Assembly: GCA_026398935.1 (NCBI GenBank)
Contig: JAPLRW010000291.1
Coordinates: forward strand, 1-38,070
Direction: 5' to 3'
DNA: 38,070 nucleotides
Origin: Methylococcales bacterium
Lineage (GTDB): Bacteria > Pseudomonadota > Gammaproteobacteria > Methylococcales > Methylomonadaceae
Shown: positions 18,167 to 26,096 of the stretch, one piece after another
How positions within the stretch are numbered: the stretch's first letter is position 1
Layout: every line of letters starts with the position of its first letter
The notes under the pieces: model-generated
What the model saw: only the letters and a program-made list of their open reading frames with translations
Told to the model about the DNA's origin: nothing
The model's database searches: none
Made by a program: the position numbers and the translations under genes

Positions 18167-20170
18167 ATGTCCAAGCTTAACCCGCAACAGCTTGCTGCTG
18201 TTAAAACCATCGATCACCCGTTGTTAGTCCTTGCTGGTGCGGGGAGTGGCAAGACGCGGGTGATTACCGAAAAAATCGCCTATCTAGTGCAACAGGGTAC
18301 GCCCGCAAAATATATTGCAGCGGTAACCTTTACCAATAAAGCCGCGCGCGAAATGAAACGCCGCGTTTCCAAGTTATTAGATGCCAAGCAAGGTAGCGGT
18401 TTAAGGGTGTCTACCTTTCATTCTCTGGGCTTGGATATTCTGCGTAAAGAACACAAAAGCTTAGGCTATAAAGCCAATCTAACCTTGTTTGACGAGCAGG
18501 ATAAAGCCACCTTACTGCGCAGCTTGATCAATCACAGTGATCAAGCGCTGGATATTGATAAAGTCGATCAGTACGCAGCCTTAATTGGGCAGTGGAAAAA
18601 TGCCTTTATAACCCCTGAGCAGGCATTAGCGCAAAGTGATACTGACGCGTATCCCAGTGCGGTGTTATACCGCGACTATGGGCGTAATCTCAAAGCGTAC
18701 AATGCAGTAGATTTTGATGACCTGATTTTATTGCCTGTGTTACTTTTACAGCAACACCCAGACATTTTACAAAAATGGCAAAATAAAATCCGTTACCTGT
18801 TGGTGGATGAGTATCAAGATACCAATTTAACGCAATACCAACTGGTCAAATTATTGGCGGGCAATCTGGGGCGCTTCACCGTCGTAGGGGATGACGATCA
18901 ATCCATTTATGCCTGGCGCGGTGCGCAACCTGAAAACTTAATGCAACTGCAAAAAGATTACAGTCGCCTGGAAGTCATTAAGCTGGAGCAAAATTACCGT
19001 TCGACCGGGCGTATTTTAAAAGTTGCTAACCAGCTAATTGCTAACAACCCGCATGCGTTTGAAAAACGCCTGTGGAGCGAGTTGGGGTATGGCGAGCCAT
19101 TACGGGTTTTAAGCCATAAAGATGATTTGATTGAATCGCAACAAATTGTTTCTGAAATCATTCATCATAAATTCAAGCAGGGCGGAAACTATCAGGATTA
19201 CGCCATTCTTTATCGCGGCAATCACCAGTCACGGCTATTCGAACGCAGTTTACGTGAAAATAATATCCCCTATTTCATCAGTGGTGGAACCTCGTTTTTT
19301 GCCTATGCAGAAATCAAAGACATGCTGGCGTACTTACGGCTATTCGTTAATCGTGATGACGATGCCGCTTTTTTACGCATTATTAATACCCCGCGCCGTG
19401 AAATTGGCCCTACTACGCTGGAAAAGCTCGGTGAATACGCCAACGAGCGCCGCATTAGCTTATTTTCCGCCAGTTCTGAGCTGGGGTTAGGGCAAAAGCT
19501 GGGTGAAAAAGCGCAGTATCGTCTGGAAAAATTTTGTAACTGGGTGAATGAAACGGCGCATAACCTGCAAAACGGCGATACCTTTGCGGTTATCCATGGC
19601 TTTATTCACCAGATTGGCTACGAACAATGGCTGAAAGAAAACAGCAAAACCGATGCGACCGCCGAACGGCGGATAAAAAATGTTAATGAATTAATTGAAT
19701 GGTTAAAACGTATCGCCAAAAGTGACGAAGGGGCAGACAAATCCTTGGCGGAGATCGTCGCCAAAATCATGTTGATGGATATTTTGGAACGCAATGAGGA
19801 GCAGGAAGTCGCCGATCAAGTTAGTTTAATGACCTTACACGCCGCTAAAGGGCTAGAGTTCCCGTATGTGTTCTTAATTGGGCTGGAAGAAAATATTCTG
19901 CCGCACCAAAACAGCATTGAAACCGGGAATATTGAGGAAGAACGCCGCTTGGCGTATGTTGGTATTACGCGCGCCCAGCGTACCCTGACCTTTAGTTATT
20001 GCACGCACCGCAAACGTTATGGTGAAATCAGTGAATGTGAACCCAGTCGTTTTTTAAGCGAGCTACCTGCAGAAGATTTGGAGTGGGTGGCTAAAAAGAA
20101 GCTAGATCCTGAGGAACAAAAACAACGTGGTAAAGCCAGTTTGGCACATTTAAAAACAATGTTATCGTAA
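18167..20170 (+). CDS. rep: ATP-dependent DNA helicase Rep
   Basis: This is a superfamily 1A 3'-5' DNA helicase that helps replication forks past protein roadblocks. It has 667 aa, against about 673 in E. coli. Motifs in order are Q-motif LNPQQLAAV, Walker A AGAGSGKT (K29), motif Ia VTFTNKAAREMK, motif II DEYQDTN (D214/E215), motif III GDDDQSIYAWRGA, motif IV LEQNYRS, motif V LMTLHAAKGLEFPYVF and motif VI GITRAQRTL. ISTFH-like STFHSLGLDIL, ILYRGNHQSRLFE and the C-terminal EPSRFLSELP place it with Rep rather than UvrD. The tRNA-Arg gene follows 38 bases later. Confidence 0.97.
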   Translation: MSKLNPQQLAAVKTIDHPLLVLAGAGSGKTRVITEKIAYLVQQGTPAKYIAAVTFTNKAAREMKRRVSKLLDAKQGSGLRVSTFHSLGLDILRKEHKSLGYKANLTLFDEQDKATLLRSLINHSDQALDIDKVDQYAALIGQWKNAFITPEQALAQSDTDAYPSAVLYRDYGRNLKAYNAVDFDDLILLPVLLLQQHPDILQKWQNKIRYLLVDEYQDTNLTQYQLVKLLAGNLGRFTVVGDDDQSIYAWRGAQPENLMQLQKDYSRLEVIKLEQNYRSTGRILKVANQLIANNPHAFEKRLWSELGYGEPLRVLSHKDDLIESQQIVSEIIHHKFKQGGNYQDYAILYRGNHQSRLFERSLRENNIPYFISGGTSFFAYAEIKDMLAYLRLFVNRDDDAAFLRIINTPRREIGPTTLEKLGEYANERRISLFSASSELGLGQKLGEKAQYRLEKFCNWVNETAHNLQNGDTFAVIHGFIHQIGYEQWLKENSKTDATAERRIKNVNELIEWLKRIAKSDEGADKSLAEIVAKIMLMDILERNEEQEVADQVSLMTLHAAKGLEFPYVFLIGLEENILPHQNSIETGNIEEERRLAYVGITRAQRTLTFSYCTHRKRYGEISECEPSRFLSELPAEDLEWVAKKKLDPEEQKQRGKASLAHLKTMLS

Positions 20171-20208
20171 TTTTTATCATGATCGGTTAGAATGCATAGC
20201 TGAAATGC

Positions 20209-20285
20209 GCGCCCGTAGCTCAGATGGATAGAGTACAGCCCTCCGAAGGCTGGGGTCGGACGTTCGAATCGTCTCGGGCGCACCA
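20209..20285 (+). tRNA. tRNA-Arg (anticodon CCG)
   Basis: The gene is 77 nt including an encoded CCA. The acceptor arms GCGCCCG and CGGGCGC pair fully. The D arm holds GCTC/GAGT. The anticodon stem CAGCC/GGCTG frames the loop CTCCGAA, giving anticodon CCG (codon CGG). The T arm is GACGTTCGAATCGTC. tRNA 3' ends are common integration sites, and an accessory-like region begins soon after. Confidence 0.97.
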
Positions 20286-20357
20286 TAAATTAAAAACCAA
20301 TCCCCTCTATTTTCCTCTAACAGCGACTGCTTAAGCACGCGTTAATGACCTTGGCAG

Positions 20358-20525
20358 ATGATTATCTTAAATATAGACCCGTCCGGACTCTATTGTCACA
20401 GTGAATTTTTGGGGCGTAAAGTCAGCGATATTGAGCAATTTGACTGGAGCACTATTGATTTAGAAGCCGTGGTCAACCGTACGGTATATCCGTTATCAAA
20501 GACGCAGTCAGGCCGTTTGGATTGA
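20358..20525 (+). CDS. Small open frame, 55 codons, unknown
   Basis: ATG 20358 to TGA 20525 encodes MIILNIDPSGLYCHSEFLGR and a further 35 residues ending in SGRLD. It is acidic in the middle (VSDIEQFDWSTIDLE) and has no ribosome-binding site better than GGCAG. I do not recognise it. It could be a real small gene, the start of a truncated gene, or chance. Confidence 0.25.
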   Translation: MIILNIDPSGLYCHSEFLGRKVSDIEQFDWSTIDLEAVVNRTVYPLSKTQSGRLD

Positions 20526-20576
20526 CCTAAAGTCGGCAGGCTTCAGAAAACAGCGTATTTTGGGCGGCATAGTCCG

Positions 20577-20699
20577 AGTGGGCGGTTTTTTGCCTTTATA
20601 ACCTAAAGGGCGCAGTGCCCTTGGGTACACGGTATATAACACCAAGCGCCGAGCTTATTAATTGGTGTGCAGAAAAGCGTTGCACACCCTACACGGCTG
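20577..20699 (+). repeat. Flanking direct repeat, copy 1
   Basis: This copy contains a GGGCGG-T-tract-GCCTTTAT block, CCCTTGGGT, GTATATAAC and GCCGAGCTTAT, then a palindrome GGTGTGC (20664-20670)/GCACACC (20682-20688), then CTACACGGCTG. The same blocks in the same order and orientation recur at 22327-22448. The palindromic core resembles intergenic repeats of the CTACACGG/TGTGCAACGC kind. It lies downstream of the Panacea-domain gene. Confidence 0.85.
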
Positions 20700-20766
20700 A
20701 ATCCTTATAGTGAGGCTTACAGCGTATTCGTGATTTTGCGTGTTAATACGGGAAACTTTACCCAAC

Positions 20767-21240
20767 CTATAATGTAGCACTTTTCCTTTTATATTCTTTT
20801 GCTAGTGACTGTAGATTTAAAGTGGAATATCTTTCTTGTGATTTAACAGGATATGTTGAGTACACATAATCAATAAAATCATTAAAATACAGTGGCTTAG
20901 TTTTTTCTATTACAATATCCAGAATTCCACATTCTTCAGTTGAGAGATTGATTTCATTTTTGTCCCCATGAAAAGATATAACATGCTTAGTTGCGCCGTA
21001 TCCATTTTGTTCAATTTTTAATGAGAAATTTTGAGTATTATGAATGGAGGCAACAACATCGTCCACATATGGACCATAGTGATTAAAAATCCACTCAATA
21101 TCAGTCATTGGTTTTCCATAAACAAGCGATGAAAACCAATCAGCGAGATATACAAGCTTCGTCAACCTAGCTTTCGATAATTCTGATTTATGTGGATACT
21201 GTGAACACAAGTAAGCCACTATGTTTTGTAACTTATTCAT
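20767..21240 (-). CDS. Panacea (DUF4065/SocA-like) domain protein, probable antitoxin
   Basis: This 157-aa cytoplasmic protein carries the Panacea/DUF4065 signature LSKARLTKLVYLADWFSSLVYGKPMTDIEW followed by FNHYGPYVDDV at residues about 21-62; the quoted block is split around K28. The usual order K-L-x-YLADW, then W-x-(x)-GP, is kept. Such domains occur in SocA and in the PanA antitoxins that neutralise very diverse toxins encoded next door. The ATG overlaps the TGA of the upstream GAF gene by 4 nt, so expression is coupled. Base composition is AT-richer than the surrounding housekeeping genes. The antitoxin role is inferred from the family and the pairing. Confidence 0.8.
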   Translation of the reverse strand: MNKLQNIVAYLCSQYPHKSELSKARLTKLVYLADWFSSLVYGKPMTDIEWIFNHYGPYVDDVVASIHNTQNFSLKIEQNGYGATKHVISFHGDKNEINLSTEECGILDIVIEKTKPLYFNDFIDYVYSTYPVKSQERYSTLNLQSLAKEYKRKSATL

Positions 21241-22223
21241 ATACCCTTGTTCCCCATAGTTTTTAAAATATCATCTTCTACTGATTTGTTTTTAATATCA
21301 CTTTTGACGGTAACTTCCCTGTCAAGTTTCAAGCTCTCACGCACAAATTTTGAAAGCTGCCCTTGAGCATTCCTACAATACTCACTTATTTTACTGTCCC
21401 TATTATTTATTAAGAACTCAGGTTCAGTACTTTCAAAAACGATTACACCGATATGAACATCTGCATCTACGATTGCTAAAGCAACGTATCTACAGCTTTT
21501 CATTGTTAATGAATTGATTTTATCTTCTTCATAGGCATATGTTTTAATGAGATAACCTGTATATTCTTGACCATTTTTTGAGTCAGGGCAATCTTTCTCA
21601 ACATGCAACCCGTGTTGCCACGCTTTCCCAATAACACCCTGGGTTAATGGGAACTTCTGCCTATGGATTTTAGCGTATTTAGGGTTTATTGAGTAACGAG
21701 CCAACAAAAAGAAAGCATCGTCAAATTCATAATAGATTGTAGCCCTTTCTGTACTGTTAAGCTTTAAATTCTTAAGAGCTGATTTAAGCCAAATAGTTAC
21801 AAGTTCTTTGTTTAATTTATTTGTTTCTGATTTTTGATCCTGCAATTCTTCTTGTGTACTGTTAAGAGCCTCCCGCAACCCAGTTACTGATTTGTTTAGT
21901 TCGTTATTTGCTAAAGCCAATTCATTGTTTTGCAATTGTTGCCTATTTTGATCGAAATATGTTCCAAGACCGCCGAAAAAAAGAAAAATTCCGCCGTAAA
22001 TTAAGGTGGCAATTGGATTTAATAATATGAATTTAAAAGAAGGCCAAAATCCAGCCACATTTTCAAGTTCTGTGAAAAATAGGAATGACCCCGCGTAAGC
22101 ACTTCCAACAGAAAGAGCTATTGCTCCAAGTGTGGCTGAAACAATATATAAAGCCTTGCTAATTATTTCACCTGCATTTTTAAATAAATCTGATTCGCCA
22201 GTAAATCCACATTTTTTAATCAA
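21237..22223 (-). CDS. Membrane-anchored coiled-coil GAF-domain protein, partner of the Panacea protein
   Basis: The protein has 328 aa from TTG 22223; no ATG or GTG fits upstream before the in-frame stop. It has two membrane helices (about 24-50 and 65-90), a coiled coil rich in N, E, L and Q (about 91-145), and a GAF-like domain (about 150-300: RATIYYEFDDAFFLLARYS, LTQGVIGKAWQHG, YVALAIVDADVHIGVIVFES). The charged tail lacks a catalytic output domain. It is the first gene of a pair with the Panacea-domain gene (4-nt overlap) and could be a membrane-acting toxin or a sensor of a defence module. A stand-alone signalling protein is the other reading. Confidence 0.7.
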   Translation of the reverse strand: MIKKCGFTGESDLFKNAGEIISKALYIVSATLGAIALSVGSAYAGSFLFFTELENVAGFWPSFKFILLNPIATLIYGGIFLFFGGLGTYFDQNRQQLQNNELALANNELNKSVTGLREALNSTQEELQDQKSETNKLNKELVTIWLKSALKNLKLNSTERATIYYEFDDAFFLLARYSINPKYAKIHRQKFPLTQGVIGKAWQHGLHVEKDCPDSKNGQEYTGYLIKTYAYEEDKINSLTMKSCRYVALAIVDADVHIGVIVFESTEPEFLINNRDSKISEYCRNAQGQLSKFVRESLKLDREVTVKSDIKNKSVEDDILKTMGNKGI

Positions 22224-22271
22224 GATACGCCGCCATATTTTTATTATTGGTAATCAATTATGCGGGTAAGT

Positions 22272-22300
22272 ATTGTATTTTTCCATCATCTCTACTCCAA
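22272..22300 (-). promoter_or_regulatory. Candidate promoter of the GAF/Panacea cassette
   Basis: On the minus strand TTGGAG (22300-22295) and TACAAT (22277-22272) are separated by 17 nt. The -10 matches five of six consensus bases and the -35 three of six. It lies 49 bases before the TTG start at 22223, inside the repeat-bounded segment, so the cassette would carry its own promoter. Confidence 0.35.
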
Positions 22301-22326
22301 TACATGAAATATATTCAGTCAGATAG

Positions 22327-22448
22327 GGTGGGCGGGTTTTTTTGCCTTTATCCCCTTGGGTGCACCGTATATAACCACACGCCGAGCTTATCAACTGGTG
22401 TGCCCGTGGGCATAAATGCAGAAAAGCGTTGCACACCCTACACGGCTG
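22327..22448 (+). repeat. Flanking direct repeat, copy 2
   Basis: Same orientation and block order as the copy at 20577-20699: GGGCGG-T-tract-GCCTTTAT, CCTTGGGT, CGTATATAAC, GCCGAGCTTAT, CTGGTGTGC, TGCAGAAAAGCGTTGCACAC and CTACACGGCTG. This copy has about 16 extra bases (CCGTGGGCATAAATGC) in the palindrome loop and lacks about 15 bases in the 5' part. The two copies bracket the GAF/Panacea genes exactly. Confidence 0.85.
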
Positions 22449-22505
22449 CATGGCTGTGTACATCCGTTTTCACCAGCAAAGTGACGCCAGCATCACGTCA
22501 TAAAT

Positions 22506-23153
22506 TTAAGCAGGTGATTTGTTTTTACGGTGTCGATAGAGTAAATAAGCCACGCCAATGCTGAACAATAAGCCGATGGTGAGTAAAAAGAGCATTTGCG
22601 TAGACAGGTCAAACAGTTTTTTGCCGACATGGAAGGGGACGTGTAATTGGTCATCTTCCGATAAGGCTTCTTCGCCACCGATAATAAGAATCAGGGCATA
22701 GTCGCCAATTTTGTCGATAGTCGCTTGGGCGGTTACTACGCCTTGCGGATAGAGTTGCGCCGGAACTTCAACGAGGGTACGCAGTTCTTTGGCATCAGCG
22801 GCTTGCGGCGCTTGGCTAGCGCTGCTATCGATTTCTACAATACGAATGCCTATCGGCGTTTTTCTAACATCCCTATCAATTAAGTCGGCGCTAAAAAAAG
22901 TTTTACCGGGGCTGGGAATCTCTTGGCAGTAAGGTCTTAATAACGCTTCACGGTCATTTTTTTGTTCTGCGGAGGGTTGCAGGTACGCACTAAAATGCAC
23001 GGCGTAAAAATCATTAGCGACTAAGCAACCTACGCTGTTAACGTCTTCAAGTTGCGGTTTTTTGGCATCCTGGTTATTGTTACAGCCCGTCATAAAAAAC
23101 AAGCATAACAGTATGTTTAAGCTATAGCTAAGCAGTAAGGTAGGGTTTTTCAT
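22506..23153 (-). CDS. Lipoprotein with C-terminal membrane helix, in the copper cluster
   Basis: This 215-aa protein starts at ATG 23153 with GGAG 7 nt upstream. It has a lipoprotein-type signal (lipobox MTGC, C24). A soluble periplasmic region follows, with three more cysteines, a proline/alanine linker and a beta-rich stretch (about 115-170). A C-terminal helix (about 182-205, LFLLTIGLLFSIGVAYLLY) ends in a basic tail RHRKNK. I do not recognise the family. The position next to copC and the Asp-box lipoprotein on the same strand suggests a shared copper or envelope role. Confidence 0.72.
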   Translation of the reverse strand: MKNPTLLLSYSLNILLCLFFMTGCNNNQDAKKPQLEDVNSVGCLVANDFYAVHFSAYLQPSAEQKNDREALLRPYCQEIPSPGKTFFSADLIDRDVRKTPIGIRIVEIDSSASQAPQAADAKELRTLVEVPAQLYPQGVVTAQATIDKIGDYALILIIGGEEALSEDDQLHVPFHVGKKLFDLSTQMLFLLTIGLLFSIGVAYLLYRHRKNKSPA

Positions 23154-23202
23154 CGTGGCACTCCGTTAAAGGTAAGGATGCGGCTAAAACAGGAAAGGGT
23201 CT

Positions 23203-23580
23203 TTAAGGCGCTTTAACGGTAAATTGAAATTTACCGGTCACAATGTGACCGTCAATGGATACGACACGGTAGCGGGTGGTGTAAGTTCCGGCGGCTAAGG
23301 GTTGTAAGGTGGCGTAAAGGTGTGCTGGCTCAAAGGTTTCTTGTTGCACATCTTTGTTGTCAACACGTTTTCCCGCACTGTCAATGACGGCCAGTGCTTT
23401 AAATTCGCTGCCGACTTTATCATCGAACCAGACGTCAATTTTTGTCGGGCTGACCGTTACAACACTGTCTTTCGCGGGTTCTGATTTGACGAGAATGGCA
23501 TGGGCAACGGCGCTGGAGGGTAGTGCCAGGTTAAATAGCGCGGCAAATAAAGCAAATCGAGTAGTCAGTTTAATGATCAT
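23203..23580 (-). CDS. copC: CopC-type periplasmic copper-binding protein
   Basis: The start at ATG 23580 gives 125 aa; an upstream ATG at 23697 adds 39 residues that are not signal-like. The signal peptide ends SSAVA, so the mature protein begins with histidine (H27, AHAILVKSEPAKDS), the N-terminal His that binds Cu(II) in CopC. The second conserved site is SIDGHIVTGKFQF. The beta-barrel pattern PTKIDVWFDDKV and LAAGTYTTRYRVVS fits the family. It probably buffers or delivers periplasmic copper. No copD follows here; its neighbours are two lipoproteins. Confidence 0.93.
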   Translation of the reverse strand: MIIKLTTRFALFAALFNLALPSSAVAHAILVKSEPAKDSVVTVSPTKIDVWFDDKVGSEFKALAVIDSAGKRVDNKDVQQETFEPAHLYATLQPLAAGTYTTRYRVVSIDGHIVTGKFQFTVKAP

Positions 23581-23762
23581 GTTACAGGGGATGATAAGGT
23601 TGGGGTAATTGTCCGCTAGCGCGATGCGTATAGTATATCGCTGATGCGGGCATCGGTAACAGAAACTTGTGTGGGTTTTGGGATGCACCGCTAACATCCT
23701 TCCAAGGGATATTAGCGGTAGGTGCTTTCTAATACAGGTGGCATAAACGGCTATAGAGGGTG

Positions 23763-25025
23763 TTATTTGAAAAAAGCCAAGGCCAGTTGGCTGGCATTTT
23801 TACTGGTTTTTTCCGTCCACAGTGATAAGAAACCAAACGCGGTGTTAATAATGCGTGGATGGGAGGCGAGCCGATTTATTGGCGATAATGGCGTGGCAGA
23901 AGACCACGATGCACCATCATTCTGCGATTGCGCCATGACAATGCCTGTACCGTCCGGGCGCATTTCATCCCACACGGCAATAAGCTGCGCGTCTGCGTTA
24001 GCGGCAATGTCACTGTGCATGGCTTTGTTACCTAGGCGAAACGGTGCAGTCCACGATGTACCGTTGTCAGTAGAGCGCAGATAGTAAAGGCCTTGCCGGC
24101 TGTCTGCTCCCGTCCAGACTAGGCTGTGCAAGCTGGCGTCAGCTGTATCCGCTTGCGCTAACGCGCCGCCAATGTGTGGGCAGCCGTTAAATGTCCAGTG
24201 GAATGCACCGACCGTGCTGGCGGGTTGCCATGCGTTGCCGTGGTCTTTTGATTGTATTAACGCCATGTCGCGCGGTTCCATATCGCGATACAGCACTTTT
24301 AATTCATCACGCGGCGACATCAGCAAGGTATTCCAGCAACACGAACAGGTTGATGTGTCCAGTGTGCGACTAGGTTCCCAGTGTTGTCCGGTTTGGTTTG
24401 ATTGGGCATAGCGCAGGCTTTGGTAGCCATTTTCTTCAGGATCTTCCAGCCAAATTGCGTGAAAAATGCCTTGTCGGTCAGCGGCTAGGTCGATATGTGA
24501 TTGATCGCCTTGGTTATTGGCGGCTGGGTTTGTGCCGGATGCCCATGTTGCACCACCATCCAAAGAATAGGCGCTGACAATGGGCCCCATGTTGGGGAGT
24601 TCACCTTGCGCTTGCCACAGTGCCAGTATTTTTTGATCAGTCACCGCTAGTTGAATATCATTGCCACGGGACGCGATAGGCATTGGCGCAGTTGTGGTGA
24701 CATCGCTGGGTAATGTCCAGTGTTGCCCGCCATCATCGGAGTGTAAATAGCGCACTCGGATTTGCTCAGGATTTTCTTTAAGCGTTCCTGCAACCAAAAG
24801 ATGAGTGACGCCTTGGTTTAGGTACACATCAAATGACGCAATGCTTTGTAAGCCGGTGTTTACGACTGGAAAGCTTGGCGCGTTGTGTGTGCTGGCAGGC
24901 GGTATTAAAAACGACTCGGTAGCGCAGCCATTGAGCATCAGCACTAAGCCTGTTAGCAGTGCTTTTTGCAAACACGCACCGACGGCTTGCTTAAATAGAG
25001 TCTTATCAAGAAATGTACGGTACAT
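23763..25025 (-). CDS. Sialidase-fold (Asp-box repeat) lipoprotein with CSCC motif
   Basis: This 420-aa protein starts at ATG 25025 (GAAGG 6 nt upstream). It has a lipobox LNGC (C34). The body is a six-bladed propeller type with at least five Asp boxes (SDDGGQHW, SLDGGATW, SKDHGNAW, STDNGTSW, SQNDGASW). Classical sialidases have an arginine triad and a FRIP motif that I do not see, so enzymatic sialidase activity is doubtful. A cysteine cluster CSCCW plus FNGCPHIGG in mid-sequence could bind metal. It lies upstream of copC on the same strand, which supports a copper-related role by context only. Confidence 0.82.
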   Translation of the reverse strand: MYRTFLDKTLFKQAVGACLQKALLTGLVLMLNGCATESFLIPPASTHNAPSFPVVNTGLQSIASFDVYLNQGVTHLLVAGTLKENPEQIRVRYLHSDDGGQHWTLPSDVTTTAPMPIASRGNDIQLAVTDQKILALWQAQGELPNMGPIVSAYSLDGGATWASGTNPAANNQGDQSHIDLAADRQGIFHAIWLEDPEENGYQSLRYAQSNQTGQHWEPSRTLDTSTCSCCWNTLLMSPRDELKVLYRDMEPRDMALIQSKDHGNAWQPASTVGAFHWTFNGCPHIGGALAQADTADASLHSLVWTGADSRQGLYYLRSTDNGTSWTAPFRLGNKAMHSDIAANADAQLIAVWDEMRPDGTGIVMAQSQNDGASWSSATPLSPINRLASHPRIINTAFGFLSLWTEKTSKNASQLALAFFK

Positions 25026-25064
25026 GGTAAACCTTCGGATGATGTTTTTTACTGTATAAACGGA

Positions 25065-25916
25065 TTAATGCAATGTTTGTTCATCGACGGTAATTCTGTC
25101 AATATCGACCTTATCAAAGGTGTAATGGTGTCCGCAAAATTCACAATGTACTTCGATGTTACCGCGTTCGGCTAAGATAGTATCAAGTTCCGTACGCCCC
25201 ATTGACGACAAGGTTTGCTCTATTTTTTGTGCAGAACACTGGCAGGCAAAGCTAACGGTTTCCGGCTCGAAAATAGTCACTTTATCTTCATTAAATAAGC
25301 GATAGAGAATCTCTTCGCATGAGAGTTCCATTAATTCTTTTTCAGTGACGGTATTGGCCAGTATTTCAATGCGCGCCCAGTCTTCTTTGTACGTGCCTTG
25401 ACTGGGTAGTTCCTGCAACAGAAAACCAACAGCATGGGTTTGATTGGCAAATAACCACAGCCGTGTTTGTAATTGTTCCGATTGCACAAAATACGTTTGC
25501 AGTGCTTCAGCGAAATTATTACCCTCTAGCGGCACGATGCCCTGATAAGGTTCAGCGGTTTCAGATTCGATGGTTAAGACCATAAATCCCGTGCCAAATA
25601 ATTCGGTTAATGAACCGGGCTTAACGTTATCGTTGCCCCGCACTAAGCCACGAATATTACGGTCATTCGTGCATTGAGCCACCAGCGTTTTTAAATCGCC
25701 ATCGCCTTGTGCTTGCAATATTAACGAACCGCTGAATTTAATGGTGGCTGACATGAGTACCACTGCGGCGAGCGCTTCGCCTAATTGTTGCTGCACACAG
25801 CTATTACCTTGCTGATGTTCCTTTGCTGCTTGCCAGCTGTGCTCCAAGCGCACCCATTCGCCACGTACGCCTAATGCTTCAAATATAAAACGGCGTAAAA
25901 TATCGTTTTGTTTCAT
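25065..25916 (-). CDS. hslO: Hsp33 redox-regulated chaperone
   Basis: This 283-aa cytoplasmic holdase is switched on by oxidative unfolding. The zinc-binding cysteines are in CQC (C225, C227) and CEFC (C258, C261), the canonical CXC-X(~30)-CXXC. The N-terminal chaperone domain shows GQ-type QGDGDLKTLVAQC and IQGIVPL-like YQGIVPLEGNNFAEAL. The ATG at 25916 follows AGG at good spacing. Hypochlorite or peroxide oxidises the cysteines, releases zinc and exposes the client-binding surface. The neighbouring msrA fits the same oxidative-damage theme. Confidence 0.96.
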   Translation of the reverse strand: MKQNDILRRFIFEALGVRGEWVRLEHSWQAAKEHQQGNSCVQQQLGEALAAVVLMSATIKFSGSLILQAQGDGDLKTLVAQCTNDRNIRGLVRGNDNVKPGSLTELFGTGFMVLTIESETAEPYQGIVPLEGNNFAEALQTYFVQSEQLQTRLWLFANQTHAVGFLLQELPSQGTYKEDWARIEILANTVTEKELMELSCEEILYRLFNEDKVTIFEPETVSFACQCSAQKIEQTLSSMGRTELDTILAERGNIEVHCEFCGHHYTFDKVDIDRITVDEQTLH

Positions 25917-25951
25917 GATAACCTGCTGGGTAAAAGTTAGACGGTATGTAA

Positions 25952-26066
25952 TTATTCAGTCCCCCCTCTTAGAAAAAGAGGGGTTGGGGGAGATTTATTA
26001 GATGAAATCCCCCTCGATCCCCCTTTTTACCCTAGAGGGCACACATTAAAGGGGGGCGGTGAATAA
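25952..26066. mobile_element. MITE-like palindromic element, 115 bp
   Basis: The ends are TTATTCA (25952-25958) and TGAATAA (26060-26066), continued inward by C-rich and G-rich arms (CCCCCC and GGGGGG). Inside lies a second hairpin CCCCTCTT/AAGAGGGG. The element has no coding capacity and fills the gap between hslO and msrA. The C-run/G-run build is typical of small non-autonomous elements that spread in intergenic regions. No target duplication is certain. Confidence 0.6.
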
Positions 26067-26096
26067 GTACGACGGTATTAATCAGATCAGTTTATC

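Larger units (their letters stand above)
20286..20766. other. Accessory junction after tRNA-Arg
   Basis: About 480 bases hold no clear full-length gene. They contain a 55-codon open frame (20358-20525) and the first copy of the flanking repeat (20577-20699). The region lies between a tRNA 3' end and a two-gene AT-rich cassette, which is typical of insertion debris. I saw no integrase or obvious repeat of the tRNA end. Confidence 0.6.

Noticed and set aside
22254-22678. Several short frames in both directions around the second repeat
   Set aside because: They cross the repeat and the end of the lipoprotein gene, lack ribosome-binding sites and have no family pattern.
23581-23697. N-terminal 39-residue extension of CopC
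   Set aside because: The extension is not a signal peptide and hides the real one, which starts at ATG 23580.
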